Shown here in pieces: positions 42,490-51,727 of a DNA stretch of 64,000 nt. The DNA comes from Hyphomicrobium sp. GTDB lineage: Bacteria; Pseudomonadota; Alphaproteobacteria; Rhizobiales; Hyphomicrobiaceae. The notes beneath the pieces were generated by a model. That model was not told where the DNA came from and did not search any database. It saw only the letters and a program-made list of their open reading frames with translations. Each line of letters starts with the position of its first letter. Positions within the stretch are counted from its first letter, which is position 1. The stretch covers positions 1-64,000 of the forward strand of contig RXJH01000001.1 in NCBI GenBank assembly GCA_003987725.1. Reading direction: 5' to 3'. The translations under genes were made by a program, and so were the position numbers.

Positions 42490-45027
42490 TCAGTTCGTAC
42501 GCTGGTCGCCGCCCATATTGAAGTCCAGATTTCCGGTCGTCGCCGCAAAATCTCCGAGATGCTTGAATTCGAACCGCAACATGACCGTCTGGTCGGGTTC
42601 GATCGAGAGGTCAGAGTAGTTGGACTGGATATACGAGGCGGTCAGGACGAAGCACTCGTCGGCGTATTTTAAGCTGACGCTGTCGTAGCGGAAGCTTCCC
42701 GTCTGCAGGTCGTACCGGGACGACCCGCCGATGCTCCAACGGTTCGTAAGCTGCAAGGTTGCGGCCGCCAGGACTTCCTCCAATGGCGTCGAAACAGCGA
42801 TCACGTCGGGATTTTCCGGGTCTGTAAACAGGGCATCGGCGTCATAGGAGTAGCCTGCCTGAACCGACAGCGGGCCGTATTTGGCCACTGCGGCAAGATC
42901 CTCGCGCTTCAAAGCGAGCGTGGATTCGTTGAACCGGCTCTGCGAAATGATCCGGAAATCGGCGATGGGGGCGAAATAGGCGCCGAGGACGTAGTCGGAC
43001 TTTTGGGTCTCAAGGCCGTTAAGAGGATTAAAGACGAAGTTGCCCTCGCCAGTCCGGCCCGGCAATAGATAGGCGTTGTCTCCCGTCAGCTGATAGCTCT
43101 GGCCTGCCAGGAAGCGCGCGTAACCGCCGTCGTTGGACTGGAAGGTGTACTGAAGACCTGCATTGACCCGCGTTCCCGTTTCAATGCGGTCGTAGCCAGA
43201 AAACTTCGTGGTCGCGAACAGGTTGGTATCGTCGAAAACGAGGCTCTGAGCGTCTTCGTTGGGCAGCCGGCGTTGCGGCAGGCTTTCCTGGTGCGCAATG
43301 ATCTGGCCGATCGGCTCGATGATGTGTGTTCCCTCGGCCCTGTTCGCAACCCAGGGATAAGAGACGAGGACGCCGCCGTCGACGACGCCGCGCGTGACGG
43401 TTTCGCTTCCAATTATTCGCGTCGTATCAGGGTTCACCTCGGGCCCGTTAGGTCCGGGTTGCAATGTTATGCTCGTGGGATCGACGACGTTGTCATATTG
43501 GTAAACATCGCCGCGAATATCGGCGAATGGCGTATAGCTGATGCCGATGGTGTCGGTGAAACGGCGACGCCAATTAAGCTCGGTGATGATGCGGTTAATG
43601 TTCTGGTCCTGTTGGCGACCAGTCGTCGGATCGACAACGGTGCCGTCCGTACGCGTGAAGCTCAAGGCATTGGTGTTCCACTTGAGCTCGCCGCCGAGGA
43701 CGGGATCCGCGAACACGTAATTATAGTTGACGATGGGGTGGGTGTAGCTTTCCGTTTCCGGCGTGTCGTTCGTCAACAACCCGCCGAACTGATAGAGCGT
43801 CGCGTTGAAGTAGTTCCGGTCGGACTGGCCGGTCAGGTAAACCTGATTGACGCGATCGGTAACCAGAACGCTGTCGAGCTTATAGAAGCGGCGGAATTGA
43901 TCGTCGCTTTCGACGATCGCATCCCAGCCGAATTTCCACCAGCTCGACAGTGAGAACAAGCCGTGGGTCTCGACGCTGCCGCGGAAGCCGTCGAGTTTCG
44001 CGTTCCCCAGGGCGTTCGCTCCGCCCGGAAGGTTGTTCGCATCCTGGTCAATGCCGGCAAGCTTGACGGTGTATTCGCCGTTGGCCAAGCGATGCCGCCA
44101 CTCGGCCTTCATGAACAGGCCCTGCTCGCTCATGTAGAGCGGATCGAGCGTGATGTCGTAGTTCGGCGCGAGGTTCCAGAAATACGGAATGCCGGTGATG
44201 TAGCCGAGGGTCGATGAGTGGCCGTAGTCGGGCGTCAAGAAGCCGGACTTCCGCTTCACCGAGGGGTCGGGGCTCTGGAAATACGGAAGGTAGAGGATCG
44301 GCTGGCCGTAAATCTGGAAGTACGCGTCCTGGTAGGTGAGGGTCGCTGCTTCCTGATCGTGGATGATGCGCGCGGCGCTAATGCACCAAAGGGGAGGCGT
44401 GTTGCCATCGCTTTGGCACGGCGTGAACTTGCCGTTCTCGAATTCGGTGATGTTGCCCTCGCGGCGGGTCGCGCGATCGGCGGAGATATGAGACTTGTCG
44501 GCTGACACGATCGACAGCGCCGACACGAAGCCGTCGCGGAAGTCGTCGGTCAGCGTATAGCGGTCGGCGTGGACGATGTTGCCTTGCGGCTCTTTCAGCG
44601 TGACGTTGCCGACGGCCGTCAGCGTTCCGCCGCTCTGATCGTAGACGACCTCGTCGGCGGTCAGGATGTAGTTGTTGTAGAAAATTTCGACGTTGCCGCG
44701 CGAAATAACGCGATCGCCCGATTTATCGTAGATCAGCTGGTCGCCCTGCAAACGCATGGGCTGTGCGCGATCGATGTTCGTGTTGACCTTGCCGAAGATC
44801 GCGCTCGGCGCATTCGCGGCGCCGAAGGACGACTTGTTCTTTTTCGAATTGGGCAGCGTTGCGCCGTTGGCATCGATGCCCTGCGCGTGCGCTAAGGTCG
44901 AAACGGAAGTAACGAAGCTGATGACAACGAGGCGCAGAAGCGCACGAGCGGCCCCGCGCGCCGTGCGGCGCCGAGAACCCTCGCGAAACGGCCCGCAACC
45001 CTCTTGCGGTGTCCGCGCTTCACGCAT
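42490..45027 (-). CDS. lptD: LPS-assembly outer-membrane protein LptD
   Basis: An 845-residue protein that inserts lipopolysaccharide into the outer leaflet with LptE. A signal peptide (LLRLVVISFVTSVSTLAHAQ) is followed by a jellyroll OstA-like domain (about 90-200; MRLQGDQLIYDKSGDRVISR) and a large beta-barrel (about 280-845). PILYLPYFQSPDPSVKRKSG is a well-conserved LptD sequence, and RSGFLTPDYG-like residues follow. ATG 45027 has AGGAGG about ten bases upstream, and the lptG stop lies three bases further. Ends with an aromatic-poor strand LDFNMGGDQ. Confidence 0.95.
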   Translation of the reverse strand: MREARTPQEGCGPFREGSRRRTARGAARALLRLVVISFVTSVSTLAHAQGIDANGATLPNSKKNKSSFGAANAPSAIFGKVNTNIDRAQPMRLQGDQLIYDKSGDRVISRGNVEIFYNNYILTADEVVYDQSGGTLTAVGNVTLKEPQGNIVHADRYTLTDDFRDGFVSALSIVSADKSHISADRATRREGNITEFENGKFTPCQSDGNTPPLWCISAARIIHDQEAATLTYQDAYFQIYGQPILYLPYFQSPDPSVKRKSGFLTPDYGHSSTLGYITGIPYFWNLAPNYDITLDPLYMSEQGLFMKAEWRHRLANGEYTVKLAGIDQDANNLPGGANALGNAKLDGFRGSVETHGLFSLSSWWKFGWDAIVESDDQFRRFYKLDSVLVTDRVNQVYLTGQSDRNYFNATLYQFGGLLTNDTPETESYTHPIVNYNYVFADPVLGGELKWNTNALSFTRTDGTVVDPTTGRQQDQNINRIITELNWRRRFTDTIGISYTPFADIRGDVYQYDNVVDPTSITLQPGPNGPEVNPDTTRIIGSETVTRGVVDGGVLVSYPWVANRAEGTHIIEPIGQIIAHQESLPQRRLPNEDAQSLVFDDTNLFATTKFSGYDRIETGTRVNAGLQYTFQSNDGGYARFLAGQSYQLTGDNAYLLPGRTGEGNFVFNPLNGLETQKSDYVLGAYFAPIADFRIISQSRFNESTLALKREDLAAVAKYGPLSVQAGYSYDADALFTDPENPDVIAVSTPLEEVLAAATLQLTNRWSIGGSSRYDLQTGSFRYDSVSLKYADECFVLTASYIQSNYSDLSIEPDQTVMLRFEFKHLGDFAATTGNLDFNMGGDQRTN

Positions 45028-45030
45028 CAC

Positions 45031-46125
45031 TCAGCCGTCCTCCTGGTGCAACAGCACCGTGGTTGCAATGATCAAAACTAGCGCGACGGGCAACCATGCC
45101 GCCGCCCACGCCGGTGCCAGACCTGCGATGCCAATTTGTCTCGCGATTTCCGAGAACAAGAAGAACCCGACCCCACCGATCATCCCGGTCGTAACCATAG
45201 TCTGGATGCCACCAGAGCGGAATGACCGCAATGACACAGTTGCCGCCAAAAGGACCATTGCCACACATAGCAACGGCCGGACCAGAAGGGACTCGTACTG
45301 GACCTTGAGCCGTTCGGTTGAAAGTTTCGCCTTTTCAGCGGCTTCGATAAGTTCGGGAAGATCCCAGAAGGAGACCGAGAAAACGGTGCCCAGCGCCTCC
45401 TGGACACGGTCCGGGGTGAGGTAGGTTGATACAAGGTAGGAGTTGAACTTTTCGGGCTGCTGACCGAGACGCGAAACCCAGGCATCGGTCAGCTGCCAAT
45501 AGCCGTCCTTCAGCTCAGCCGCGTTGGCGTCGACGCGCTCGGCGAAATGCCCGTCACGATCATAAGCGAAAATCATAACGCCGTTCAGCGTCAGGCCCCG
45601 GTTCGTCGCCGCTGCGGCGCCCAAAACCGACTCGCCGTCGACGCCATTCTGCGTGATCCAGGACCCGCCACCCTGGGCGCGAAGCAGGTTGGTGTCGTTG
45701 CCGAAGGCCTTGGCGAAGACCTGTTCGGATTTGGCCCGGCCGCGGGCCGCGAGGGGGTTGTAGACCGTCACGCCGAAGATGCCGACGAGAAGTCCGACGG
45801 CGATGCCCGGCGCCAGGAACTGCCAGACGGACATGCCGCCGGCCCGCATGACGGCGAGTTCGCTCTTCCGGTTGAGATAGATGAGGGCGCTGATCGTGCC
45901 GACGAGAACCGCGAAGCCGATGAGAAATTCGACATACGCGCTGAGGCGGAGCAGGGCGATGCCAACGAGTGTCGTTACCGGAACGCTGCCGAACTTGCTC
46001 GATTGCCGCAACAACTCGACAAAATCGATCATGAAGATCAAGAGGGCGCAGACGGCGAGCGTTGAGGCGATCGCGACGAAGAACAATTTCGCGATGTAGC
46101 GTGTGAGGGTGAACGAGCGGATCAT
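45031..46125 (-). CDS. lptG: LPS export ABC transporter permease LptG
   Basis: A 364-residue inner-membrane subunit of the LptB2FG transporter that moves LPS towards the cell surface. It has the family layout of three N-terminal helices, a periplasmic beta-jellyroll domain (about 130-265), and three C-terminal helices. LTRYIAKLFFVAIASTLAV is the N-terminal helix, and MRAGGMSVWQFLAPGI lies in the cytoplasmic coupling region. Overlaps lptF by ATGA and precedes lptD. Confidence 0.94.
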   Translation of the reverse strand: MIRSFTLTRYIAKLFFVAIASTLAVCALLIFMIDFVELLRQSSKFGSVPVTTLVGIALLRLSAYVEFLIGFAVLVGTISALIYLNRKSELAVMRAGGMSVWQFLAPGIAVGLLVGIFGVTVYNPLAARGRAKSEQVFAKAFGNDTNLLRAQGGGSWITQNGVDGESVLGAAAATNRGLTLNGVMIFAYDRDGHFAERVDANAAELKDGYWQLTDAWVSRLGQQPEKFNSYLVSTYLTPDRVQEALGTVFSVSFWDLPELIEAAEKAKLSTERLKVQYESLLVRPLLCVAMVLLAATVSLRSFRSGGIQTMVTTGMIGGVGFFLFSEIARQIGIAGLAPAWAAAWLPVALVLIIATTVLLHQEDG

Positions 46126-47312
46126 GTGGCGGCCTTCCGGCGCGGCATGACGAGGCGAATCGCAAGATCAGCCATCGCGGACGCCATATCGCGGATGCGT
46201 CCGAAGAGTGCCGATCCCGACCGCTGGCGGTCAGCCCGTTTGATGACAATCAGCGATAGAACGATGGCGATCGTGGGGACCGCGTAGAGTGCGACGAGCA
46301 TCGAGGCATCGCGCGTGACTGCGCTATTCAGCGCCAGTCCGGCCATGCGGCAGGTGGCGGCGAAAAGGAATGTCAGCACAAGGCTTTGCATGCGGCTCGA
46401 GCGGGTCGATCTGGCTTGTCCGACGAACGCTACAATGAGGAAGACGAAGGCTATCGGATAGAGTGGGCCCACTAATCTTTCGTGGATTTCGGCGCGGAAC
46501 TGACCGGGCGAACTCTTGTAAAGCTTGCTGTCGGGGCTCGGTTGCGTGAGTTCGCTCCAATAGCGCTCGCGCGGCTTTCTTTCGCCCGATGCGTCGTCCT
46601 GAGGTTCGAAGCGGTCGAGGTCGACGACGTATTTGTCGAAGGCCACGATCTGCGGCGGGGCGTCGGCATCGGTCCTGCGGATGATGTGGCCCGTCGACAT
46701 GACGAGATAGGCGGTGCCGTCCTGCTTCACGATCGACCCATGCTCGGCGAGATAGCTCTGCGTCTGTGCCTTGTCCCGGGTGTCATGCATGACGAGGCCG
46801 AGTAGCTCACCGTCGGCCGAGCGATCGCGGATATGAAACATGAGGTCGGGTTCGGGGCTGGAGAAGCGGCCGGGCTGGATGACCTGGGTCAGGAGATCGC
46901 TTCTGACCTGCACGAGATAATCGCTCAGGAGCCGCATGCTCCAGGGCTGCGCGATGTGGCCGACGAACGCCAGAAATAAGCTGACGAGCAAGGCCAAAAG
47001 CATGAGGGGCCGGGCAACCGTCCAGACCTTAGAACCGGCCGCCGACAGGACGATGAGTTCACTATCGGTATTCAGGCGGTTGAGGGTTTGGAGGGCCGCG
47101 ATCAAAAATGAAAATGGAGCGATGATCGCCATCAGATTGGGGACGGCGAGGGATGTCATTCTGATGAGCATCCAGGTGTCCTGACCCTGGCTCGTCACGA
47201 CGTTGAACTGGCGCAACGCCAGCGCGATCCAGACAATGCCCGTCAACGACGCGAGGATGAGCAGAAACGAGCCCACCGCCTGCCGGAAGACATATCTCGA
47301 TAAAATTCGCAT
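46122..47312 (-). CDS. lptF: LPS export ABC transporter permease LptF
   Basis: A 396-residue partner of LptG with the same three-plus-three helix layout around a periplasmic domain. MRILSRYVFRQAVGSFLLIL starts the protein; LNRLNTDSELIVLSAAGS is the conserved coupling loop. YWSELTQPSPDSKLYKSSPG and EIHERLVGPLYPIAFVFLIV are in the C-terminal half. It is the first gene of the cluster; its promoter lies in the 390-bp divergent gap to pepA. Confidence 0.94.
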   Translation of the reverse strand: MRILSRYVFRQAVGSFLLILASLTGIVWIALALRQFNVVTSQGQDTWMLIRMTSLAVPNLMAIIAPFSFLIAALQTLNRLNTDSELIVLSAAGSKVWTVARPLMLLALLVSLFLAFVGHIAQPWSMRLLSDYLVQVRSDLLTQVIQPGRFSSPEPDLMFHIRDRSADGELLGLVMHDTRDKAQTQSYLAEHGSIVKQDGTAYLVMSTGHIIRRTDADAPPQIVAFDKYVVDLDRFEPQDDASGERKPRERYWSELTQPSPDSKLYKSSPGQFRAEIHERLVGPLYPIAFVFLIVAFVGQARSTRSSRMQSLVLTFLFAATCRMAGLALNSAVTRDASMLVALYAVPTIAIVLSLIVIKRADRQRSGSALFGRIRDMASAMADLAIRLVMPRRKAAT

Positions 47313-47705
47313 GCGTCAGCCGCTCTCCCCCCTCCGGCCACACTGGCCGAAGCAAACTCCCCATCACCGGCTCCTGTGAGGATATGTCCGGCTCCCATAG
47401 CACAGTGGCGGAATTTCGGCTTCTCGCCGTGCCCTGGCCGTCTGGCGGATGCCAAAAAACGATCTTTGGGCACAAATGGTTAGATCGCGAAAGAGGCTAA
47501 GATGGAAGAGCGATTGCAACGGCTCCCTTGCCTCGCCCTCACGAACGACTAAGTTGAGCCGTCTCGCCACCGGTTCTTGCCACTTCCTCCGCCATCGTGA
47601 CAGGGTGCGGGAAATCCAGCGGATCGGCGTCCGCGTCCCGGCATCCTATCCCATCCTCGGCCCGTTCGCGGCCGCGACCCTCTTCAACTTGGAGTCCTTT
47701 TGAAA
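47313..47705. promoter_or_regulatory. Divergent region between lptF and pepA
   Basis: About 390 bp without a supported gene. Promoters for the minus-strand lpt cluster and the plus-strand pepA must lie here. Short frames across it show no family sequence. I see no repeat or RNA motif I can name. Confidence 0.5.
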
Positions 47706-49241
47706 ATGTCCGACCGCCTCGAAATTGCTTTCGCGCCACTCAACGCCGAGCCCGAATCCGTAACGGTCGTATTCGCAGGCGACGCCTTGAGTCTTGGATC
47801 CAAGGCTCGCGAGTTCGAGACGAAGTCGGCCAGCGCGCTCAGCAAGGCTGCAGCTGCCGCGGATTTCAAAGGCAAATACAAATCGTCGATCGAGATTCTC
47901 GCTCCCGCCAAGATCGGTATCGATCGCCTGATCGTCGGCGGTCTCGGCAAGACGGCGACGCTGACCGATCTGCAGCTCGTCGATCTCGGCGGCGCAATCC
48001 TGGCGGCCATTCAAAGCCGCAAGACGTCGTCGGCCAGCGTGATCGTCGATGTGGAAGGCGCGGGCAATTTCTCGGCAGATGACGTAGGCGCGTTGATTGC
48101 CCAGGGCGCAATGCTCCGCCACTACAACTTCAGAAAATACCTGACGAAGAAGTCGGGCGAGGATTCCGCGGACAAAGACGGCTTGAAAAAACTCGTCATC
48201 CAGGTGCCGCATCCGGACAAGGCCAAGGCTGCATTCCAGCCGCTGAAGGCCGTCGCCAATGGCGTCAACGTCGCGCGCGATCTCGTCAACGAGCCGGCAA
48301 ACATCCTCGGCCCTGTCGAACTCGCTGAGAAGGCGAATGCTCTCGAAAAGCTCGGCGTCAGCGTCGAAATCCTCGACGTCAAGGATATGGAAAAGCTCGG
48401 GATGGGCTCGCTTCTCTGCGTGGGTCAGGGCAGCGCCAGGCCGTCCCGCCTTGCCGTCATGGTTTGGAACGGCGCGAAGGGCAACAAGAAGCAGCGGCCC
48501 ATCTGCTTCGTCGGCAAGGGCGTGGTCTTCGATACCGGCGGCATCTCGATCAAGCCCGCGGCCGGCATGGAGGACATGAAGGGCGACATGGGCGGCGCTG
48601 CCGCCGTGATCGGCACGATGCACGCGCTCGCGGAGCGCAAGGCGAACGTCAATGCCGTGGGGTTGATCGGTTGCGTCGAGAACATGCCGTCCGGCAATGC
48701 CGTCCGTCCGGGCGACATTGTGAAGTCGATGTCGGGTCAGACAATCGAAGTGATCAACACGGACGCGGAAGGCCGGCTCGTGCTTGCGGACGTCCTCTGG
48801 TACGCGCAGGAGAACTTCAAGCCGAAGGTCGTCATCGATCTCGCGACGCTGACGGGCGCCATCATGGTGGCGCTCGGCAAGGAGTACGCCGGTCTATTCT
48901 CCAACGACGACAAGCTCGCCGATGAGCTGCTGTCGGCGTCGAAGGCGACGGGAGAGAAAATTTGGCGGATGCCGCTCGACAAGGCTTTCGACAAGATGAT
49001 GGATTCGAAGAACGCCGACATGAAGAACGCCGGTGGCCGGTGGGCCGGCGCTGCGACCGCGGCGGCCTTCCTGCAGCGCTTCGTTCACAAGGATACGGCC
49101 TGGAGCCACATCGATCTCGCCGGTACCGCGATGGACGGCAGCCGCAATGACACGAACCAAAGCTGGGGCGCCGGCTGGGGCGTGAGGCTGCTCAACGCTT
49201 TCGCGGAGCAGCACGAGAAGTCGGAGAAGCCCGAGAAGTAA
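47706..49241 (+). CDS. pepA: Leucyl aminopeptidase (M17)
   Basis: A 511-residue di-metal aminopeptidase removing N-terminal residues from peptides in the cytoplasm; homologues also act as a Xer/regulatory DNA-binding protein. Metal and catalytic motifs are FVGKGVVFDTGGISIKP and EVINTDAEGRLVLADVL, the M17 signature. The N-terminal domain is about residues 1-170. An in-frame TTG at 47700 is two codons upstream; ATG 47706 is preferred. It is followed by a likely terminator. Confidence 0.96.
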   Translation: MSDRLEIAFAPLNAEPESVTVVFAGDALSLGSKAREFETKSASALSKAAAAADFKGKYKSSIEILAPAKIGIDRLIVGGLGKTATLTDLQLVDLGGAILAAIQSRKTSSASVIVDVEGAGNFSADDVGALIAQGAMLRHYNFRKYLTKKSGEDSADKDGLKKLVIQVPHPDKAKAAFQPLKAVANGVNVARDLVNEPANILGPVELAEKANALEKLGVSVEILDVKDMEKLGMGSLLCVGQGSARPSRLAVMVWNGAKGNKKQRPICFVGKGVVFDTGGISIKPAAGMEDMKGDMGGAAAVIGTMHALAERKANVNAVGLIGCVENMPSGNAVRPGDIVKSMSGQTIEVINTDAEGRLVLADVLWYAQENFKPKVVIDLATLTGAIMVALGKEYAGLFSNDDKLADELLSASKATGEKIWRMPLDKAFDKMMDSKNADMKNAGGRWAGAATAAAFLQRFVHKDTAWSHIDLAGTAMDGSRNDTNQSWGAGWGVRLLNAFAEQHEKSEKPEK

Positions 49242-49275
49242 GAGTCATCTAGAAATTCTGAAATTCAAGCGCATT

Positions 49276-49312
49276 GGGACCGGCGTATCTTTTTGATACA
49301 TATGCCGGTTCC
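49276..49312 (+). terminator. Probable terminator after pepA
   Basis: GGGACCGGC pairs with GCCGGTTCC (one wobble) and an inner stem GTATC/GATAC closes a TTTTT loop, with an ATAT bulge on the 3' side. T-rich sequence (TGTCTTTG) follows. Confidence 0.6.
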
Positions 49313-49358
49313 TGTCTTTGTTTCCATAATATATATTATGCGAAATTAGGAGCGCCGA

Positions 49359-50207
49359 TCAGGCCAGCAGAAATTTCGTGGGGTTCTGCTGGATGAAGTT
49401 CGGCATCTCGTCGATGCCGACGATCTCCGTCTCGTCATCGAGGCTCGTTGCGTACGCGATTGGGCACTCATAGCTCTCCCACAGCTTGTGTTCCGTGTGC
49501 GAGTAAGCGGAGATCTTTCGGCGCCACGTTTCCCAATTGCCCAAGCTCGTGATGTGCCAGCCACCGTTCGGAATGACGCGAACGGGGCTCATGATGCCGC
49601 CGTTGATCCGGTTCCAGATTCTGGTGTGAAGGCGTCCGAGCACCGTCCCCCGCAAATGTCCGGAAGCCCAGATCTTGGTCATCCGAAGACGCTGACCGCC
49701 GGGGAAGCTTCCATACTCGATGAGACGCGGCCCCTTATCCCAGGGCGGCTCCCTCACCCGGCGGTTGGCACTGCCGCGGTACATCGGCATCTCGAAGATC
49801 GTCAGGTCGCCGGGCCTCCGTACGGCAAGAGCGCGTTTCAGCGCTTCGGCGCTCAGAATCTCATCCACGTCAGACACAATGATCAAGTCGCTCTGGGTTG
49901 CCGTGACCAATCCGCGGGAGATCTGATTGCGCTGATAGTGCTCGCGCGCCCAATTGTCATCGAGGGGCCTGGTGTCCAAACGGTAGGCTTCTCTTGCCTC
50001 GGGGAAGTCGATGGCGACGTGAATGATCTTGTCGGCATAACTTCGGAAGCGATCGGCGTTGTCGGCGTAATAGAGAGGCTTTGGCGCGCCTTGAAAGGTC
50101 TGGCGCGCTTCGACGAGCACAAAGTAATCGACGACCGTGTGGAGCTCGTTGAGGCGTACTTCGAGCAAATCGAGTTCGTCAAAAAAGCTGAAGCAATCGA
50201 AGATCAT
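49359..50207 (-). CDS. Glycosyltransferase family 17 protein
   Basis: A 282-residue soluble protein. It matches the GT17 pattern (beta-1,4-mannosyl-glycoprotein N-acetylglucosaminyltransferase-like): IFDCFSFFDELDLLEVRLNE at the start, DYFVLVEARQTFQGAPKPL, RNQISRGL, and the nucleotide-sugar/metal site IIVSDVDEIL. GGWHITSLG and the KISAYSHTEH block follow. GT17 occurs in bacteria with unknown acceptor. The chosen start, ATG 50207, has GGGTGG at good spacing; an in-frame GTG at 50216 is possible. No adjacent polysaccharide genes are seen. It converges with pepA. Confidence 0.87.
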   Translation of the reverse strand: MIFDCFSFFDELDLLEVRLNELHTVVDYFVLVEARQTFQGAPKPLYYADNADRFRSYADKIIHVAIDFPEAREAYRLDTRPLDDNWAREHYQRNQISRGLVTATQSDLIIVSDVDEILSAEALKRALAVRRPGDLTIFEMPMYRGSANRRVREPPWDKGPRLIEYGSFPGGQRLRMTKIWASGHLRGTVLGRLHTRIWNRINGGIMSPVRVIPNGGWHITSLGNWETWRRKISAYSHTEHKLWESYECPIAYATSLDDETEIVGIDEMPNFIQQNPTKFLLA

Positions 50208-50457
50208 CGCGACCACCCATCATGCCGGATCCGGATGCGGTCTTTTCGTCATTGCGTGATTGCAAAATCCGCGCGGCAACGTCGCGGTCGAATGATTAAG
50301 TCCGATACGGGCTGAGGTTAGCGCTGGGACCGGCTTTTTCCGCATCAAAAGGCGAAACGAGCGGTTTTTATCGATGTATGGCGACGAAAATACACCGCTG
50401 GCGTTGCAATTGTTCATCCGGCTGATAATCGCCAGGCCAGTTAGTCGGCGCGCGCTC

Positions 50458-50796
50458 CTAACCGCCTCTTCGGTACCAAAACGGAAACGGGGCTCCCATG
50501 ATCACGATCAGGAACGCGAGCACGGCGTTTCTGATGGGGTGTTTCTCGAAGCCGTCGCTTTCGATTGATTTGTAGCCCGGGACGTCGTGGGTATCCGCGA
50601 TCAACGTCCGGGCATTTTCAAAATCTTCCTCCTCGACCAGGATCGAAATTCCGCCGAAGAGCACCGCGAAGTGCGGGCATTGCGTGACGATATCCTTCCC
50701 GGCCGTGACGAAGCGAATACCGTGCGCCTCGAGCAGGCTTTCGATGACGAGGATCTCGGGAAGCATCAAACTGGTGTGGGCGATCACATGCGGCAT
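50458..50796 (-). CDS. DUF2007-like protein with C-terminal membrane segment
   Basis: A 112-residue protein. The N-terminal ~70 residues (LPEILVIESLLEAHGIRFV, then ISILVEEEDFENARTLI) have the DUF2007 putative signal-transducing fold, which resembles PII-type domains. The C-terminal end has one hydrophobic segment (IRNAVLAFLIVIMGAPFPFWY). GAGG lies before the ATG. It follows the 50817 gene by 20 bp on the same strand. The function is unknown. Confidence 0.68.
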   Translation of the reverse strand: MPHVIAHTSLMLPEILVIESLLEAHGIRFVTAGKDIVTQCPHFAVLFGGISILVEEEDFENARTLIADTHDVPGYKSIESDGFEKHPIRNAVLAFLIVIMGAPFPFWYRRGG

Positions 50797-50816
50797 TTCT
50801 TTGCCTCAACGTCAGT

Positions 50817-51545
50817 TCAGGGCTCGCGGCGTTCGAGTGTTCTGATGCCCTCGGCGATCAGCACGGCATAAAGCGCCAGGACGAACCCCGACAGCATGTT
50901 GACCGAAACGACGGCTCCGATCGCCTGCGCCAGCGCCGGATCGAACACCCAGGACAGCATTCTGACGACGATTTCGTCGAAGCTCTGTTTCAAAAGAAAC
51001 AGGAACTCGCTCGCCTGCTCCATGGTCGGCTTCGTCGGGAGATCGAAGGCGGCGCGCTTGGCCAGTTCGGTGATGCCGGGGGCCGGCAGGAACGTCAGAC
51101 CGGCCGAGAACAACAATCCGAGCGGCGCGGCGAGCCGGAAATAGCCCCAGCGCAGCGGACGCGCTTTCAGGCGGTCCATCAGGAAGCGAACAGCCTGCAC
51201 ACCGAGGAAGAGCGAAACGGCGAAAATGACAGCGACGAACTTCAGCCGTTCCTCATCCGTGCCGAGGAACGTCAGGAGCCCGACGACGCCCGCGAGGATG
51301 GCCTTGGTGATGGCTTCCAGCGCCCCGACCGTCACGATGACGATCATGGACCGGCCCGGAGCGCGATCGAAATAAAACGGAAACTCGTATTTGAGGCGTG
51401 CGATTTCGAGAGCGGCGCCGACACCGAGCGCCAACAGCCCGGTACCGGCGGCGAAGATCAATGGGGCCGTAAAGCCGGTCCAGGCGATGGCGACTATCGC
51501 CGCTAGTTCCAGCGCCATCATGAGGCCGTTGAAGAGAATGTGCAT
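50817..51545 (-). CDS. Hypothetical multi-pass membrane protein
   Basis: A 242-residue protein with about five hydrophobic segments: LELAAIVAIAWTGFTAPLIF, FAAGTGLLALGVGAAL, ALEAITKAILAGVVGLLTFL, VIFAVSLFLGVQAVRFL and AIGAVVSVNMLSGFVLALYA. I recognise no family. Between the last two lies an amphipathic, soluble region (TKPTMEQASEFLFLLKQSF). It is followed by the DUF2007-like gene, possibly an operon. A palindromic repeat lies just upstream. Confidence 0.6.
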   Translation of the reverse strand: MHILFNGLMMALELAAIVAIAWTGFTAPLIFAAGTGLLALGVGAALEIARLKYEFPFYFDRAPGRSMIVIVTVGALEAITKAILAGVVGLLTFLGTDEERLKFVAVIFAVSLFLGVQAVRFLMDRLKARPLRWGYFRLAAPLGLLFSAGLTFLPAPGITELAKRAAFDLPTKPTMEQASEFLFLLKQSFDEIVVRMLSWVFDPALAQAIGAVVSVNMLSGFVLALYAVLIAEGIRTLERREP

Positions 51546-51569
51546 CGCTACCCCGCTCCGCCGTCGAGA

Positions 51570-51676
51570 CTAGAGCGTTTCCGCTTTTCGTTGAATTGCG
51601 AAAACGCTCTAGCTTTTTGGCTTGACGCAATTCCGAACGCAAAACCGCTGCGCACTTTGGCTGGAATTGCTCTAGC
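51570..51676. repeat. Rhizobiales-type palindromic intergenic repeat
   Basis: Two linked hairpins. The first has arms AGAGCGTTTCCGC and GCGAAAACGCTCT (51572-51610, one mismatch). The second has arms GCAATTCC (51627-51634) and GGAATTGC (51663-51670), with the inner sequence AACGCAAAACCGCTGCGCAC. This matches my memory of a common intergenic element of Rhizobiales beginning TAGAGCAATTCC. It lies between the start of the 51545 gene and the stop of the next minus-strand gene. Confidence 0.7.
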
Positions 51677-51727
51677 AGAGCCGCAGGGCTCGGCAACGGG
51701 CGGTATCGCCGGGGCGCGGTTCGGCCG

